A stretch of DNA of 64,000 nt from Zychaea mexicana (GCF_025766255.1 NW_026516689.1:372001-436000), one strand, 5' to 3'; numbered from the stretch's first letter, positions 1-22,930 are shown. The notes: generated by a model not told the origin, from the sequence alone. Translations and numbers: made by a program.

Positions 1-1197
1 AAGAAACAGACCTAGTATGAGGTACTCCGTTGGTCAAAGCGCAGAGTTGGGCTCGGTGCTGTGTAAACAAGGAAGCGACCTAGGCGCCAAGTGCACCTAT
101 GCCAACTGCACTTTTACATATGTTACAGTCGGCGCCTCTCATACGCTTAGCTTATTGACCCAGTATCTGACGACTAAACTCTTTTACTTTTAATTATCAT
201 TGTCGGTATAATCAATATCACCATTGGCACATATTCTCTTCTTTATCTTACTGCGTCTTCTTCTGCGACTGCATGTTCTTCAGCTACCACAAGCTTCTCC
301 ATGACTACTTTATAAAAGGATGCGCTGTCAAACTACTTACTGGTCATTATATCTTTCTCTTCTTCGCGGTTTGCCCTTTGCCTCACGATGATGTGTGGCC
401 GCTCAATGAAATCCGGCTATACTCAATTTAAACAAGTTGTACTGTTTACTTGCCATATTATTCATCTTCAAACATTCAGCTTGCAGCTTCGCTCGTGCTT
501 GCTAATACAGGTTCTCGAGAACTTGTAGGCTCTAACCACCTCCTCTGTAAAATACTCTAGGCAGAGAGACTAGACTTTGGCGGGGTTAAACTCAGGTTGT
601 CTGACAGGGAAGACATATCGATGATGGCCCTATGCAGCACCTTTCGTGTTGGTGAGTAGACAAGGATGTATACCAACGTTTACATTTTAAATAGCCTCGA
701 ATAGCTGAAGGCTATGGTAGAATTGTCAAATCTCGTTACCATTCTATCCTTAAGTTTTTCTGGGGCTTCTGGATCCGTAAAAATCTTTCCGTTTTCCTTT
801 ATACAGAATGCAATGCTCTTTCTTGGTTTTCGGCGCTACATGCCATCCTTGTGCATGTAAGCGATGAAGATTCACTGCCAGCTAGATCATAAGTTGATTT
901 CCTAGTGGGACATAGTGTTAACATGTTGAATGCGGTGGTTTTATTTAATTTTGAATATGTATAACATGCATGTTAGAAGGAAAAGCAACCCCCGAACATG
1001 TTGAAACGTTCTATCTTACAGAGGATAAGTTACCGAGGTAACTAGAAAAGAGTTATGGGTAATGATATACTAAAAAGAAAATGGGAGAAGAGACTAGAAG
1101 CAGGATGAAAATGTGACAAGAAGGGCTATTATGTTTATAAAAAGGGGGTGCTTTTAACATTTACAAGAGATACTCTGGAATGTCCAAAGTGCATTGC
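1..1197. other. Spacer with no supported gene
   Basis: No ORF of useful length, no RNA gene and no repeat that I recognise. It is moderately AT-rich. The right end holds the 3' untranslated side of the minus-strand adenosylhomocysteinase gene. Confidence 0.5.
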
Positions 1198-10657
<9,460 letters not shown>

Positions 10658-13600
10658 ATGGCAACTGCAGCTGTTAGGTACGAATATATAACAACGTCAT
10701 CATAATGATAAGTTATAGTAACCAATCACGGTTGACGATGTAAACTCTCGTCCTACTACTACTGCTACTACCGCTACCATGTCATTCAAAAATAAGAAGA
10801 AACTCACATAAATAATTACAATATAATGTTAATATGTAGAGTTGCCTTGCGCGTACGGCCCTTGACACAAAAAGAGACCCTGTGCAACAGCGCCGAGACC
10901 ATATCGTTTATACAAAACGAACCGCAGATATATATCGGCAATGAGCATTCGTTTACGTACGACCATGTCTTCGATACGAAATCACATCAGCAACATATCT
11001 ACTCCACGAGTGTACAGCCTCTTGTCGAAAAATATGTCGATGGGTACGTCGTCCAGCTTTTCCTTTTTTCGGAATCAGTTCCGATATTTTTTTGTATTAC
11101 CCTCCCAGCTTCTACGCGAATAAGTCTAATACTTCTTTTTCCCTTTACTGTTTGCTATCATAAAACTGATAGCTTTAATGCGACGATTCTTGCTTACGGG
11201 TACGCATAACAAATATATATATATATATATATATATACTTAACTGGACAAAGCAAGAACCTGTATTAAGCTGATATGTTCTTTTATGCATAATAACTGTC
11301 TATCGATAACCCAAACAGCCAAACAGGCTCTGGCAAGACATATAGTATGGGTACAGCCATCGATGGCAATACAGATTCTGATGATAATCAGGGTACGTCA
11401 AAATGATATAGCACATTCTTTCTACTTTGGACGAATACATCCCCTTCCGGCTCCTTCTCTCGTGTTTTTTATCACACATATACCCTCTTACATATCCACA
11501 CCAACACCCCTTTTTCGCCTCTTCATATGAAAAACATTCTAAAACCCTTTGCGCATTAAAAACATGTTTTGGACTCCTGATAGGTATCGTGCCTCGTTTT
11601 ATCCGTGACTTGTACGAACGTCTTGACCACAAAAAATCCAGCTACGCTTCCGACAACTTTGACTATGAAGTGCTGGTATCATTTCTAGAGCTCTACAATG
11701 AAGACCTTGTCGACTTGTTAAATATGCAGCAACATCAACGAAGGCGGACCAATTCCGGCTCCAACAATGGTGGCAGTACATGCGACATCTCAATACGTGA
11801 AGATATACATGGCAATATATATTGGAGCGGCGTCCGAGAAGAGTCATGTTCAAGTCCATCGGAACTGCTCAGTTTCTTAACCAAAGGCTCTTTGTGTCGA
11901 ACGGTCGGCTCTACCGATATGAACTCTGTCTCGTCACGATCGCATGCTATATTTTCAGTCATTTTGAAACAACAAGTGCCTGAAGAAGAGAATGAAAATA
12001 GTCGAAAAACAATCGTCAGTAAATTCCATTTTGTCGATTTGGCCGGTTCCGAACGGGTAAAGAAGTCATTCTTTGAACTCTCTGTTTGAATTTTAAAAAA
12101 TGTAGATCTTGCTGATATCTAAATGTACTTGTCACTCTTGTATCGTCAATCTTTTAGTTAAATCGAACCAAAGCGGAAGGCGTCCGTGCACGCGAAGGCA
12201 TAGCCATCAATTCGGGTTTACTAGCTCTTGGCAACGTTATCAGCGCTTTGGGCGATGAATCGCGTCGATCGACACATGTGCCCTATCGCGACTCAAAATT
12301 GACACGTTTGCTTCAAGACTCACTAGGTGGCAATTCACAAACGCTCATGATGGCCTGCGTCTCTCCAGCTGATACCAACTTTGTCGAAACCTTGAGTACT
12401 TTGAAATACGCCAACCGCGCACGCAACATTAAAAACCGTGTCTCTGTCAATCAAGAGTTTGCTGGCTCATCGGTTGAAGTCAGTCAGTTACGATCACAGA
12501 TTGCCAAGCTCAAAATGGAACTCAACACATTACGTGCATCTGCTGGTACTGGCGGTGTTTCCTCAGGTGCCATGATGCCACCTGGGTTCGGCGGTGGTGT
12601 TAGCAACATCAACAACGGCCAACACACTGCTGAAGTCAATGCTTTACGTCAAGAAATCAATCGTTTGCGTGCCCGTGTTCAAGAAGCTTCAGATGAGCTA
12701 TGCCAGGTTTCCGCTGAACGCGACAGTCTAGTATTAGAGCGTCAGCTGAGTCATTTGTCTTCGGAGGATATGCCAGGCTTGCTCGAGCAGCTGAATGGCA
12801 ATTTCAATACCGATAACAGCGATAATGACGGCGCTGATCATGGTGACAACAACAAAAACAACGACGAGAACAGCAGTAGTAACAATGCTAAATCGACGAC
12901 GACCATTCCCATGATCGCCCATTACCAGAAAACAATCAAGGATCTCCGCAACGAACTTCAGGACACACGTGAACGCTTGGCTTTCGTTGAAAATACACAA
13001 GCACCCATGATGCATGCCTTAGCCATGACATCGCACATGACTCCCACCCCTTCACTGAGTACAAGTGCACGGTCGTCATCGCGTCGCCGTAATGGTGGCG
13101 GTAATAGCTCTTCAAGTCGTCGAAAACGCGGACATTTCACAAATGGCAAAACTGTCGGCAATAATGTTACTTTCCGCTCATCACGCGCTTCCAAGACACC
13201 AGCAACCAAAGCTCGTCGTGCAGCTGCAGCTGCTGCTGCTGTCGCCGCCGCCGCGACAACACCGTCGAACGGTGGAAAAGATGCAACAACAGCTCCTCCA
13301 GCTCCGATTCCTGTCGCTGCTACCGATAACCAAGACATTGAACAGTGGTTGCAAGAAACGATCGGCCCGTTTAATTTCAGTGGTACCTCGGAAATCCGTA
13401 CAGAAGTTCGTGATTCAATCAGTAAAGCCCGTATGGAAATCGAGAAGGGCATGAAAGTACTTGAAGATGTTCGAACAAAAGAACAGGAAGAGGTAAAGAA
13501 TGATTATTTTTGTCACTCCATTCCCCGCCCATATACACCCGTGTTTCTGGTCCTCAAATGAATTTCGTAACTTTAGCAACAGCAACAGCAGCAGCAACAA

Positions 13601-16600
13601 GCACAGCAGCAGCAGCATGAGTGTGAGCTGATGGCTGATGACGAGTTGTTGCGAACACTCCAGTCCAAAGAGAATGAATTTATCTTTGCCGATCTCGAGC
13701 ATGAAGAGCTCTTGGATGACATCCAACGTGTTGTAAGTGTCAATATTCTATAATTTATGCAATAAACATAGATGCACAGATATGCAGATACTACAAATAC
13801 AAAGAGCTAACTGGATTTATGTATGTGACGTATAGTCTCCGCCCGCATATTGGGATAGCTTATCAGAAGGTGATGGAGAAAACGCTTCCAAGGCTGCAAC
13901 TGCAGCAGCAGCAGCAGCAGCAACAACAACAGCATCAGCAGATGACTATAGCAGCAGCGCTGGTGGCCACTCTCGACTGTCATCCGGCGCAGATACGGGC
14001 TTGACCGACGACACTGAACTTGCCGCCATGTGTGATGCCAACCCACACTTTGCACGGATTATTTCCCAAGTCCAATCCGATATTCACGTCAAAGAAGAGC
14101 TTGTCACGCAGCTGGAGCGATGCGAGAGCGAATATGTGCACATGCGGCGCAAATTTGAGCAGAAACTTGGCAAGCTGGGCCACGAAATCCTTTCCATTAA
14201 ACGTGAGCGTGATGACGTGATGCGCCGTGCAGCGTTCAATGAACAACAACAGCAGCGTCAGCGACTTGCACGCCGTGGCAGCGACGCTGTGAGCCAACGT
14301 GAAAAGCAGCAACTGGTGGAGATGCGCCATGCTTACGAGATCAAAATCAAGACCTTGTTCACTCAACTAGCGGACTTACGCCGCAAATACTCGCAACGCT
14401 CGAGTGCCATTCAGTCGTCGCGTAACCAGAATGAAAGCATGTTGCGTGCCTTGCGCGTCAATGTCGAAAGTCTCAAGATGGAGCGCCGTCGAATGATCAA
14501 GCGTATGAAAGAAGAAGCCATGCGTGTGAAAGAGAAAATGACGGCCCACGAGCGCGAAATCCAGCAATTGAAACGACGCCAACAGCGTGATGCTGAGGCT
14601 AAGCGTCGTTTGGAGCGTGAGAACAAAAAAGTACAAATCATGCTCCAGAAACGTGCCGACGAAGCTGTCTTGACCAATGACAAGTTGATGAAGCTGATCC
14701 AGATCCTGAAAAAGGCTGTTCGTGAAGGTGGTGTGCTTGACGAAAAGCAGTTGGCCAGATGTGCCGACTTGTTGCATATTGGTACGGCATTGGTGGCCTC
14801 GTCCAGCGTCCGGCTACGACAAGGTCGAGCAAATAACAGCTCATCCTCCTCTTCCGCTAAAAAGTCAGCTGCCAGAGCTGCTGCAGCGGCTGCACATATT
14901 CCCGTCCAAGTGCGTGCAGCAAAAAAGAAGCACCTATTGGACCGTGCATTGTACCAATACATTGTTGGCAAGCAGGCGATGCTTGAAATGCAGCAACTGA
15001 TTACCAAACGCGGTGAGCTGTCCGAAAAGAAAAAAGAGCTTGTCAGCGAACGCGAACACTTGTTTGGCAAGCCCGGATCGACCCAGATGGTGCAATTTGA
15101 TCATGCCGTGCAAAATTACATGGACGACCGTATTGAAACCATGACGGCCGAGGTTTCTTACATCAATGCTCGGATCCATGCCTTGCATAATGATGCCGCC
15201 TATGCCATTTTGCAAGACGATAACGACGATGATGCATCGGTAATTGATATTGACAAGCAGCAACAGCGATCGGTGAAACATGTCACGTTCGCAGACGAAG
15301 TCATGGGCACAAGCAATGTCGATCCTGAAGATGAGTGGCTCGATATGGATGCCTTGGAGGAACGTTACAGTCTACCAGCCAACGCAGATCCAGAAACATC
15401 GCATGATATGGCATTAAAAGTGATCCGATCCTTGGCGCACGACGAGGCCGAAAAGGTGATGGAGGCCATGCTCAACGACGTGACCACGTTGCGTATGGAC
15501 GAGCATACCCGACAAGCACACGTGCAACAGCTCGAGAGAAGTATCCAAGATTTGCAACACACCTTGATGGTTATGAAAGACAAGGCAATCCAGACGGCGA
15601 TTGAAAGCGAAAAGAAGATCAGGCGATTAGAACAAGGTTCACGCCGGTCATCTTTCTGTGGTGGCGCGACTACTGCTACTAGCTGTAGCGTCAACAATGG
15701 CGAGGAATCATCCTCAGTATTAGGCGATGACGATTCTGCGATTGATGTGCGAGTCGAGGAACACTACCAGCAATTTGGCACGATTTTCGACCAGATCTAT
15801 AACGAAGGCGTTGGTAACCTTGGGTCATCGACTTCCCCTGTTTATAACCTGAGTCGTGCCCAATCACCCGTCGGGTCGCCCGCTTCAGGTCCAAGCCCGA
15901 CCCTGCGTCCAATGCGTCCACAGTCCCTGGTTGATCGTCCTCCTGTCGGTGCTCGCCGCGACTCGATGTCTTCGCCCGAACAGTTTTTGCACCAACTGAT
16001 GCAAGCTGGACTGATGTCTTCGGCGAACAACAACAAGGGTAACAATGTGTCGCCACCCGCCCCTGTACCTTCGACAGCCATCCAGCCTGTACCAATAACA
16101 GCAGCAGTAGCAGCTCCGTCGCCACCATCATTGTCGCCTCGAACACTTCGACCTGCAGAAACGTCTCGGCGCTCATCGGTTCAGTCGGATACCATGTCAT
16201 GGTCTTCCCACGGCTCCAACACGTCGCCGAAAATCGTACCTCAACATGTCGCCGAAACGCCTTTGCTTAGTCGTCGACGCCGCCGCGCATTTTCGTTGCA
16301 GCAACAGCAGCAGTATAACCAGCACCAACAACCCAACACCACACCGTCCATGAGCAACAATGCTGCTGCTATTGCCGCAATAAAGTCGCGACGTCGATTC
16401 TCGCTTAGAGAACTGAGCTTAATAGGCAACAACAGCAGCAACAACGGCTACGATAGTGTTCTGGCACATCATATTGCTCATCAACCCTCTCCATTACAAC
16501 AGCAGTTTGTTATCCCTGACCGTCACAACCAACAACAACAACAAGACGATGACAACAACAGTCGTGGTTCTTACTCATCATTCTCACCACCCCATTCACC

Positions 16601-16775
16601 ATCGATCATTCCGGTGGCGGCGGTTTCAAGAAGCAAGCAGCAGATTTCGCCACGATTGAACCCGCAATATACCCGCCCTCCATCGTCTGCAGGCGGGAAT
16701 GTATTTGATCGTTTATCCAGTGTGCATACAAAGGCATCCGAAGCCAAACGTGCAGCAACACCTGTCATGTTTTAA
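10658..16775 (+). CDS. Kinesin-4-like motor protein (8 exons, 1742 aa)
   Basis: N-terminal microtubule motor. Exons: 10658-10677, 10840-11043, 11173-11199, 11319-11392, 11584-12056, 12158-13492, 13577-13732, 13836-16775. The frame is continuous over 5229 nt. The start at 10658 gives [19 protein letters not shown], the normal first strand of a kinesin motor. The motor (about 1-370) shows P-loop GQTGSGKT (84-91), switch I NSVSSRSH (222-229), switch II DLAGSER (260-266) and the microtubule-binding run [17 protein letters not shown]. It is followed by long coiled coils interrupted by poly-Gln, poly-Ala and Asn-rich stretches, and a Ser/Pro/Gln-rich tail. The motor most resembles KIF4/KIF21-type kinesin-4. 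I do not see the Cys-rich zinc module of animal KIF4. The family acts in spindle midzone and microtubule length control, so that role is inferred. Intron 3 carries a (TA)n run near 11213-11237. Confidence 0.93.
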
Positions 16776-17051
16776 TTATTATCCATTCGTTATTTTATAA
16801 CAACAAAAAAGAGATTTTTTTTTCCTTTTGTACAATATTCGCTCTTCTATATACCATCACCATCATCATCTCTATCGCTGTATTTTATTGTCTACCCCCT
16901 AGTATCGTTATATAAAGGTGGTTTTCTGTCATTGAAGCTATCGCTCTATCATCCGTTATGTTTCGCAGCAGATTTTTCCATTTGAAGGGCATGTTTCAAA
17001 CTGAAACAACAAAATCATGCAGTGGATTCTTAATAATTTGAAAATCAGGGT

Positions 17052-17056
17052 CCCCT
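17052..17056 (+). promoter_or_regulatory. STRE-like CCCCT site
   Basis: CCCCT lies about 108 nt upstream of the start of a zinc-finger gene whose fingers resemble Msn2/Msn4, the yeast factors that bind CCCCT/AGGGG. A 5-bp site can be chance. Confidence 0.35.
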
Positions 17057-17085
17057 GCGTTGGGTGTTGGTCGGTGAGAAAAGCA

Positions 17086-17093
17086 TATAAAAG
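17086..17093 (+). promoter_or_regulatory. TATA box of the C2H2 gene
   Basis: TATAAAAG sits 78 nt before the ATG at 17164, followed by a purine-rich leader. Good match and spacing for a fungal TATA promoter. Confidence 0.6.
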
Positions 17094-17163
17094 AGAGCGA
17101 GAAACACTCGTTTCTCGCTTGATTCTTTTTCTGCTTCTCGCTGTTTTCACACACACAATAACA

Positions 17164-18055
17164 ATGCCTCGTAAGACGTCAGGTCCCAAGCTGTTCAAAT
17201 GCGCCGGTTATGGCGATTGTGATATGGTCTTTACTCGCAGCGAACATCTTGCTCGACATTCTCGCAAACACACTGGAGAGGTAACAACAGCTTTTCAGTA
17301 ACAGTATACTTCTCAGATGTAACTGACAAACTCTCGATTGCTATTAGAAACCATTCAAGTGTATTGTGCCCGGATGCGAACGTATGTTTAGCCGTTTCGA
17401 CAATATGATGCAGCATACCCATACACATGAACGTTCACAACATCAACATCCACAAAGAAGACGGTCCTCCGTGGCTCAAAGTTATACATTACCACAACCA
17501 TCTTCTCAACCGCAACAACAAGAGAAAATCCCTCCATTCTCGAAAGTTGTTGCTGGAATACCACCACCACCACCGTTTTCGCCACCTGTTCATGAAGCCG
17601 AAGAACAAGATTCGTCCTATGCTTCCTCTTTGTCTCCTTTATCGCCAACTGGTCTTTCATCTGAATACTACAATGATCCAACTGTCATGACCGAACCAAA
17701 TTCGCATCAAGCGGATTGGCGTCCTACAAAACGCAGACTGTCAGCCATTGATCTGCAAACGCCGATTGAACATTGGACAACAAAGACAATTGAGGTCATG
17801 CAACAGGATCAACAGAATGCTGTATTGGAAGTTGATAATGATTACAATCTTATTGGAGTTGACAATGACAACGCAGTGGTGGATGTTACGCCGGAGGAAT
17901 ATGAAGCAATTCAAGGCTTTGGTCGATTCCACTCACAGTCTATGGTTCGTCGTTCAGACAGTCCGGGTGCTCGGATGCAAGTCAATTTCTTTCGGCAGCA
18001 TAGTTTGCCTGTTCAAGAATCGTTTCAGCGACCTGCTCGATCTCATGCCATATAA
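17164..18055 (+). CDS. Two-finger C2H2 transcription factor, Msn2/4-like (2 exons, 274 aa)
   Basis: Predicted nuclear DNA-binding regulator. Exons 17164-17280 and 17348-18055; the phase-0 intron splits the conserved TGE|KPF finger linker. Finger 1 (residues 13-36) has C13/C19 and H32/H36 with the recognition helix RSEHLARH. Finger 2 follows with C-x5-[11 protein letters not shown] and a final H. The RSEHLARH...RFDNMMQH pairing is typical of fungal Msn2/Msn4/Com2-type factors that bind CCCCT. Fingers at the N-terminus instead of the C-terminus are common in Mucorales proteins of this class. The rest is low-complexity (Pro, Gln, Ser, Asp/Asn-rich) and may be an activation region. A TATA box and a CCCCT site lie upstream. 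The target genes are unknown. Confidence 0.9.
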
Positions 18056-20800
18056 TATACGTTACTTTCTCCTTCATGACGCTTTTGCTCAGCATAACAA
18101 AAAACCAAAATGCTGTAATTTGTACCATAATAGTTTAAAACCAACAATCTTGTAAACAAAAAGCACAAACACACAATGGATCATTTCTATGACTGTGTCT
18201 CTCTATGCATATACACCCAACCCCACCCCTTAATGTCATGTATATCATCTAAGAAATAAAAAGACCCTCCTGCCCCTGTTGTAGTAATATTGATTGAATT
18301 GTCCTTCTGTTTCTGTTTTTCGATTTTGAAGATCATAGCATGTGTGATGTTGCATTGACGTCAAAAAATAGGGCGGACTATACCAAATTTGTCAACGAGT
18401 ACCAGAACAAAGGAAGTGCCGTTTCTGAGAAGAAAAATAAAATTCAGGGCGGTTTTTGATGATGATCATGTACTTGATAAAGATGACATCATAGATCAAT
18501 CATCTTTTACACGCAAAATTGTAGTTATTCATATCACACAAACTACTAGTATAGTCTGTTCTCGCTTTGGCAAGCCAATAAAAACGAATGAAGCTCTGAG
18601 TATCACCCATAAAACTGCTATACCAGCCAGATATTGTCGTAATTTTGAATTCAACAAGTCAGTTAATACTTTTATGTTCTGTTTCACTTTTGTGTACCCC
18701 CCTTATTCACTAAATGCACAAGACTTGATGAACTTCTTGCTCACTTATATTTATGCTGCTGTAATACTTTTGTCATTCAACAGACCTGATGGAATATGTA
18801 AGTTATTTCGATGCTTATCATCAGTTGGGATGATGAGACACCATATTCTTGCGTTGAATTGGTTGTTCAAAATGTATTCCTCTTGGAGCTTAAAGATACA
18901 ATGTATACAGTGGAGAGTTTGTCATCATTCCCTTTTTAGCAGCTCGAATATTGCTCCAATAATATAAACGAAGCCAGTCCACCTTGTTTCATTTAGTAAT
19001 TCGCAGACCGGAACATTCTATATATAACGGAACGTATACTTCAAAAGCAATTGTTCTATTCTATCACTTGTTGTTATCTCGCTCCTCCTTTCAGTACTCG
19101 CCTATCCGACTCGCGGTTCTTATATGACTACATCAACATCCACCACAGACGTAACCATCCTTTGCTCCTCCATTCAGCCTCCATAATTTGACCCGAATTA
19201 AAACCATGACTGTGGATCTTACGGAATACCAAGCCCATTAAGACATTGTTCGAGCATTTTACTGCGTCGCTTCTTATTGGATTCAATTTTTTCCCATCTC
19301 TTTTTTTGCTGTCATCCAGCAACCGATCGTTTGCCTCATAACCTGTATGTCCTCCAAAGATGTTATACATTTTATCTCACTACTATTTCATAACGAGCTA
19401 ATATGGTTTTGCTTTTTGAAACTACTGAGCTCTAGGAGCAGAGTATCCGGATGCTAGTTAATGTAGCTTTGGCGGCATTCAAAGCATTTGTGAGCGTTCT
19501 TGTTTAAATACTGATTAATTACCGTGATTAATAGTGCAGCCTTGCAATCCGAGGATACTTCTGTGAATGGTTTACATCGTTACACGGTGGCTGGAAGCTA
19601 TAGCAACAACATAAAACGATTGCCTTCTGCAACGACTAATTAGTTCGCCTAACTTGACATTTTTTTGAATAGCTTTTTATATGGATATAGAATGGACTAT
19701 AATCATACCGTTCCTGACCTGGGCGACTGTGGAGAGCTGAGATGGTGGCAGATCTTGAGATGCGTTGTTATATTTCAAACGGGTTGCGGCAACCCAGTCA
19801 ATGTGCCGCTGTCAAGCTTTTTCTTGCGCCGTTTTCTAGGCGCACTGCCTTTGCTGTTGTTATTATTGTTGTTGCCCTTGCCACTATCATTGACTTTTGT
19901 TGAGCTTTGTGCAAATGACATTGTTTTTTTTGCCCAAAAAATGATAATCAAGTAGTTTTCGTTTTTTGATCTTGGCTGTGTTTACAGCCGGGTATTGGAT
20001 GGTATCGTGTTGATTATGACATGAGCTAAAGTACATATAAGCAGGCGAAAGATAAGAGCTGGGTGTGTGTGCCAAGTACGAATCCCAAGTCTTCAGGCAA
20101 CACAGTTGTATTGTGTGACTCGGATTATTATAGGAACAATCACTTTATTTATGAGCTGAATAAGTGAGAACAGAGTTACTTTATTCATGTCGTTTTAACT
20201 TGACATGATCTTATGGATCGTTTGATCCAGTAAACGACAACATGTCTGGTTTACAATTGATTGCGCCTGTCGCAGCTAGAAAGTTTCTTCGGGTCCTGGT
20301 GCTACTGCTGTGGCACCAGGGTTCTCTCATTTGCATCGCCACTACTAGTATGCATGAGTGTTTGCTGACACCCATTCATTTTATCAAAGTGGTAATCTAT
20401 GTTTTTGCTAGTTGTTCTCCAACTAATGCTCGCTCCATGTTCCCATAAAAAGCAAAATTAGCAGGCTTTTGACAGGTGATTTGACCAGATATGCATGTAT
20501 GAAAAGTGCGACTACTTCCCTCTTGTTCAAACGAATTTATATTTATTTCCATCAATGCTCATTGAGATCAGACTCTAAGCACTGCACTTGATCAAAAGGT
20601 CGCTTTTTAATGCACCTGAGTTTGTATATACTGATTGCATATCGCACGTTAATCAAGCTCTACTTTTACTGCTAGTAGGTTGTATCTCTGCCACTGCAGT
20701 CGGCCACTATGATCGAGTAATGATTGTCAAACTATATATCATGCAGTCTCCTCGTAACTGAAACTTATTACAATTACATGCAAACAATATGCAAGCAGCT
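18056..20800. other. Gene-poor spacer
   Basis: Contains one 192-codon frame at 18389-18967 that lacks an early ATG and has no recognisable motif, and a small Asn/Lys-rich ORF on the minus strand (19775-19921, listed separately). No RNA gene or repeat recognised. Confidence 0.4.
19775..19921 (-). CDS. Small basic Asn-rich ORF or gene fragment (48 aa)
   Basis: ATG at 19921 and stop at 19775-19777. The product has an Asn-rich run followed by a basic cluster (PRKRRKKKL) that looks like a nuclear localisation signal. Codon use resembles the real genes here, better than the surrounding spacer. It may be the first exon or the surviving 5' end of a lost nuclear protein. No family recognised. Confidence 0.3.
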   Translation of the reverse strand: MSFAQSSTKVNDSGKGNNNNNNSKGSAPRKRRKKKLDSGTLTGLPQPV

Positions 20801-22930
20801 TCATCTACTACTGTAATTTATTACATTCGAGAGCATTTCAAAACTTTTTCCCAGCAACTTCATGCTTTGGCGTGAAAGTTTTTGTATCCCATGTAAGGAC
20901 ACCGCTTCAAGGTTGTTGTTGTTGTTGTTGTTGTGAGCGGCAACTATACTTTCGACAGCCTTATCCGTCATAACCACGTTACCAAGCTCGAGCTCTGATA
21001 GCATAGGAAGGTTCTCCGTTAGTGCTGATGCCGCAATTTCTTTCAACGTCTGATGCCATTATAACTCTAGCAATATCGCTGCAAAGACGTAAATCAAAAC
21101 CCAAGATTAATAGACTCGTGATCCTGCCACAAAGGTGAAGAGTTGAGTCGTGACACGACTACATTGGACTATTCGCAAACACTTGAGGTCAGTATATTGC
21201 TGTTGTCGTTGTTGCCGTTACTTCCTGTCACCACGACTAGTTTCACCAATACTGTTTTTCGACGTTGTGGTTGTACTTTTTGTGGCTCCCTGTTGCTCGT
21301 ATTGTCGTGCCACCATTACAAAATGCTCAATTGGTCGATCAAAAAAGCCATCAACCCGTACATCCATAAAATGCAGTTCCAATCTTGAGAGCTTGCTTAG
21401 AAAAGGAATGGAGTCTAATAAAATCGTCTGTTGGTTGTGGATCTTCTATTGTAGCCTTTTCCAGGTAGAGTGATTTGAGGGCCGGAAAACAGCGTAAAAT
21501 TGCTGGTAAATGTTCGTAAAATGGCAGACAATCTTTGGATATATGGAAGGTGGACAGTTTGTGCATTGTAAATGCGGAGAGCGGTTCCCAGTCAATGGCA
21601 GCAGCTGTATAATTTTTGATTATTGGACCCAAGGTTAGCGACATGGTGTGAAGCAAATTGCTGCTCTTTTCCAGGCGTGAGCGTAAGGCCCTCGCTGAAT
21701 GGATGTTATGAATTACCAAACGATAGAGTCCTAACCCGGCTTCTTTGTCTGCAGGTATTGTTGATACGTTTAGATCCTCGTCGTCCTCGTCGTCACCCTC
21801 TTCTACAAGTAAAAAGGGACCGTTGCTGCTTTCTTTTGTAATCGTTTTTAGCTCGACCAGCTCGGGACAATGCTCGTCGTTGAGCACAGTCAGGATATCA
21901 TCGCGATCGTAACGATAGTGTGTAGCATCTAGCAATATCATGTGTCTGAGGCGCGGTAGCTGAGAGGTAGAAGCGGGCCAATCGTTGGATGAAGCGATAT
22001 ATTGAGTATATGAGATGAGATTTTCAATCTCGTTAAGGACGACATATTGAATGGTATTACGGTGACCCCTGTTCGCCCGGCATAATGCACCCCATCAAAA
22101 GAATAAACTTTGAGCTTAATGCTTATCAAACTCGGACAGAAGGACAACATTTGTCCTAACGCTACACCGATAAGTGATTGAGATATCAGCTCCAAATGTG
22201 TCAATCTGTTACCGATGACCGATAAAGTAGAGTATGTAGGTTGAATTAAGATGATATCTGCATTGATATCTTGATCTATCACATATGACAAAAAGCATTT
22301 TGTGTGTATGAAAACATGTATTTAGTTTATCTCACTCAACTGCCACGTGATGACATATGAGTTCACTGTGTCAATGACAGTCAGTGATCGCAAGTTTGAA
22401 ATTTCGTTTGTTTTGATTTTTTTGGGATTTCCAAAAATACGGATTGATTCGACAAATTTGGAAGTAACGGTCATGGACTGCACCTTTTATGTCTAGACGT
22501 GAAAGAAGAACCATCGAGTGTCAAGTTTTCCACGCCGGTTAAAGATTAAGAAGCATACGACGCCAAGATCGACACACATCCAGGCATTGTATCACAGTCG
22601 CTGTACCTTAAAGCGTGTCAACAAGAATGTGGTCGATAATGTTGCATATGCTCTCATAGGGGGACTCAGTTAGAATATCGATACGTCGCTCCAATCGCGT
22701 CTTTACAATGTCCAGGTGTTGTCGAATAAGCAGGACAAGTTGTCCGCCTTCGTCAATGGCTGGTTTTTGCTGCTGTTGTTGCGGCAGAGCATAGTAAAGG
22801 ATATTGCTCATGTATTGAAATAGCTTCGTGTTGCTTTCCTTAACACGAGTAAAGTTTTCCGGCGAGCCAGTAGCCAGCTGGATTTTGTAATTTTTTTGTA
22901 TTGACAAGAGGACTTCATCAAGCTTTTCAT
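20801..22930 (-). pseudogene. Decayed F-box / leucine-rich-repeat protein gene
   Basis: Read on the minus strand, homologous-looking pieces follow one another in order but in different frames. They are: an N-terminal helical piece (22907-22608); an F-box-like Cys-x3-Cys-Arg-Ser-Trp-Arg-Arg segment near 22590-22540, broken by a TAA; LRR pieces near 22440-22322, 22291-21990, 21980-21400 and 21400-21210; and a C-terminal LRR (21046-20801) with a poly-Asn run encoded by a (GTT)n tract. Frame changes near 22510, 21990 and 21400, plus several in-frame stops (for example near 21205 and 21120), cannot all be introns, because coding similarity continues directly across them. The natural start also seems lost, with CTG where ATG would be expected. 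An intact copy would be a substrate receptor of an SCF ubiquitin ligase. Such genes form large families in Mucorales, and dead copies are not surprising. Confidence 0.75.

Larger units (their letters stand above)
16776..17163. other. Intergenic region between kinesin and C2H2 gene
   Basis: Holds the kinesin 3' UTR and the promoter of the zinc-finger gene (STRE-like site and TATA box listed separately). Confidence 0.6.

Noticed and set aside
18389..18967. 192-codon plus-strand frame
   Set aside because: No ATG in its first two thirds, no motif and AT-rich spacer composition; not enough to call a gene.
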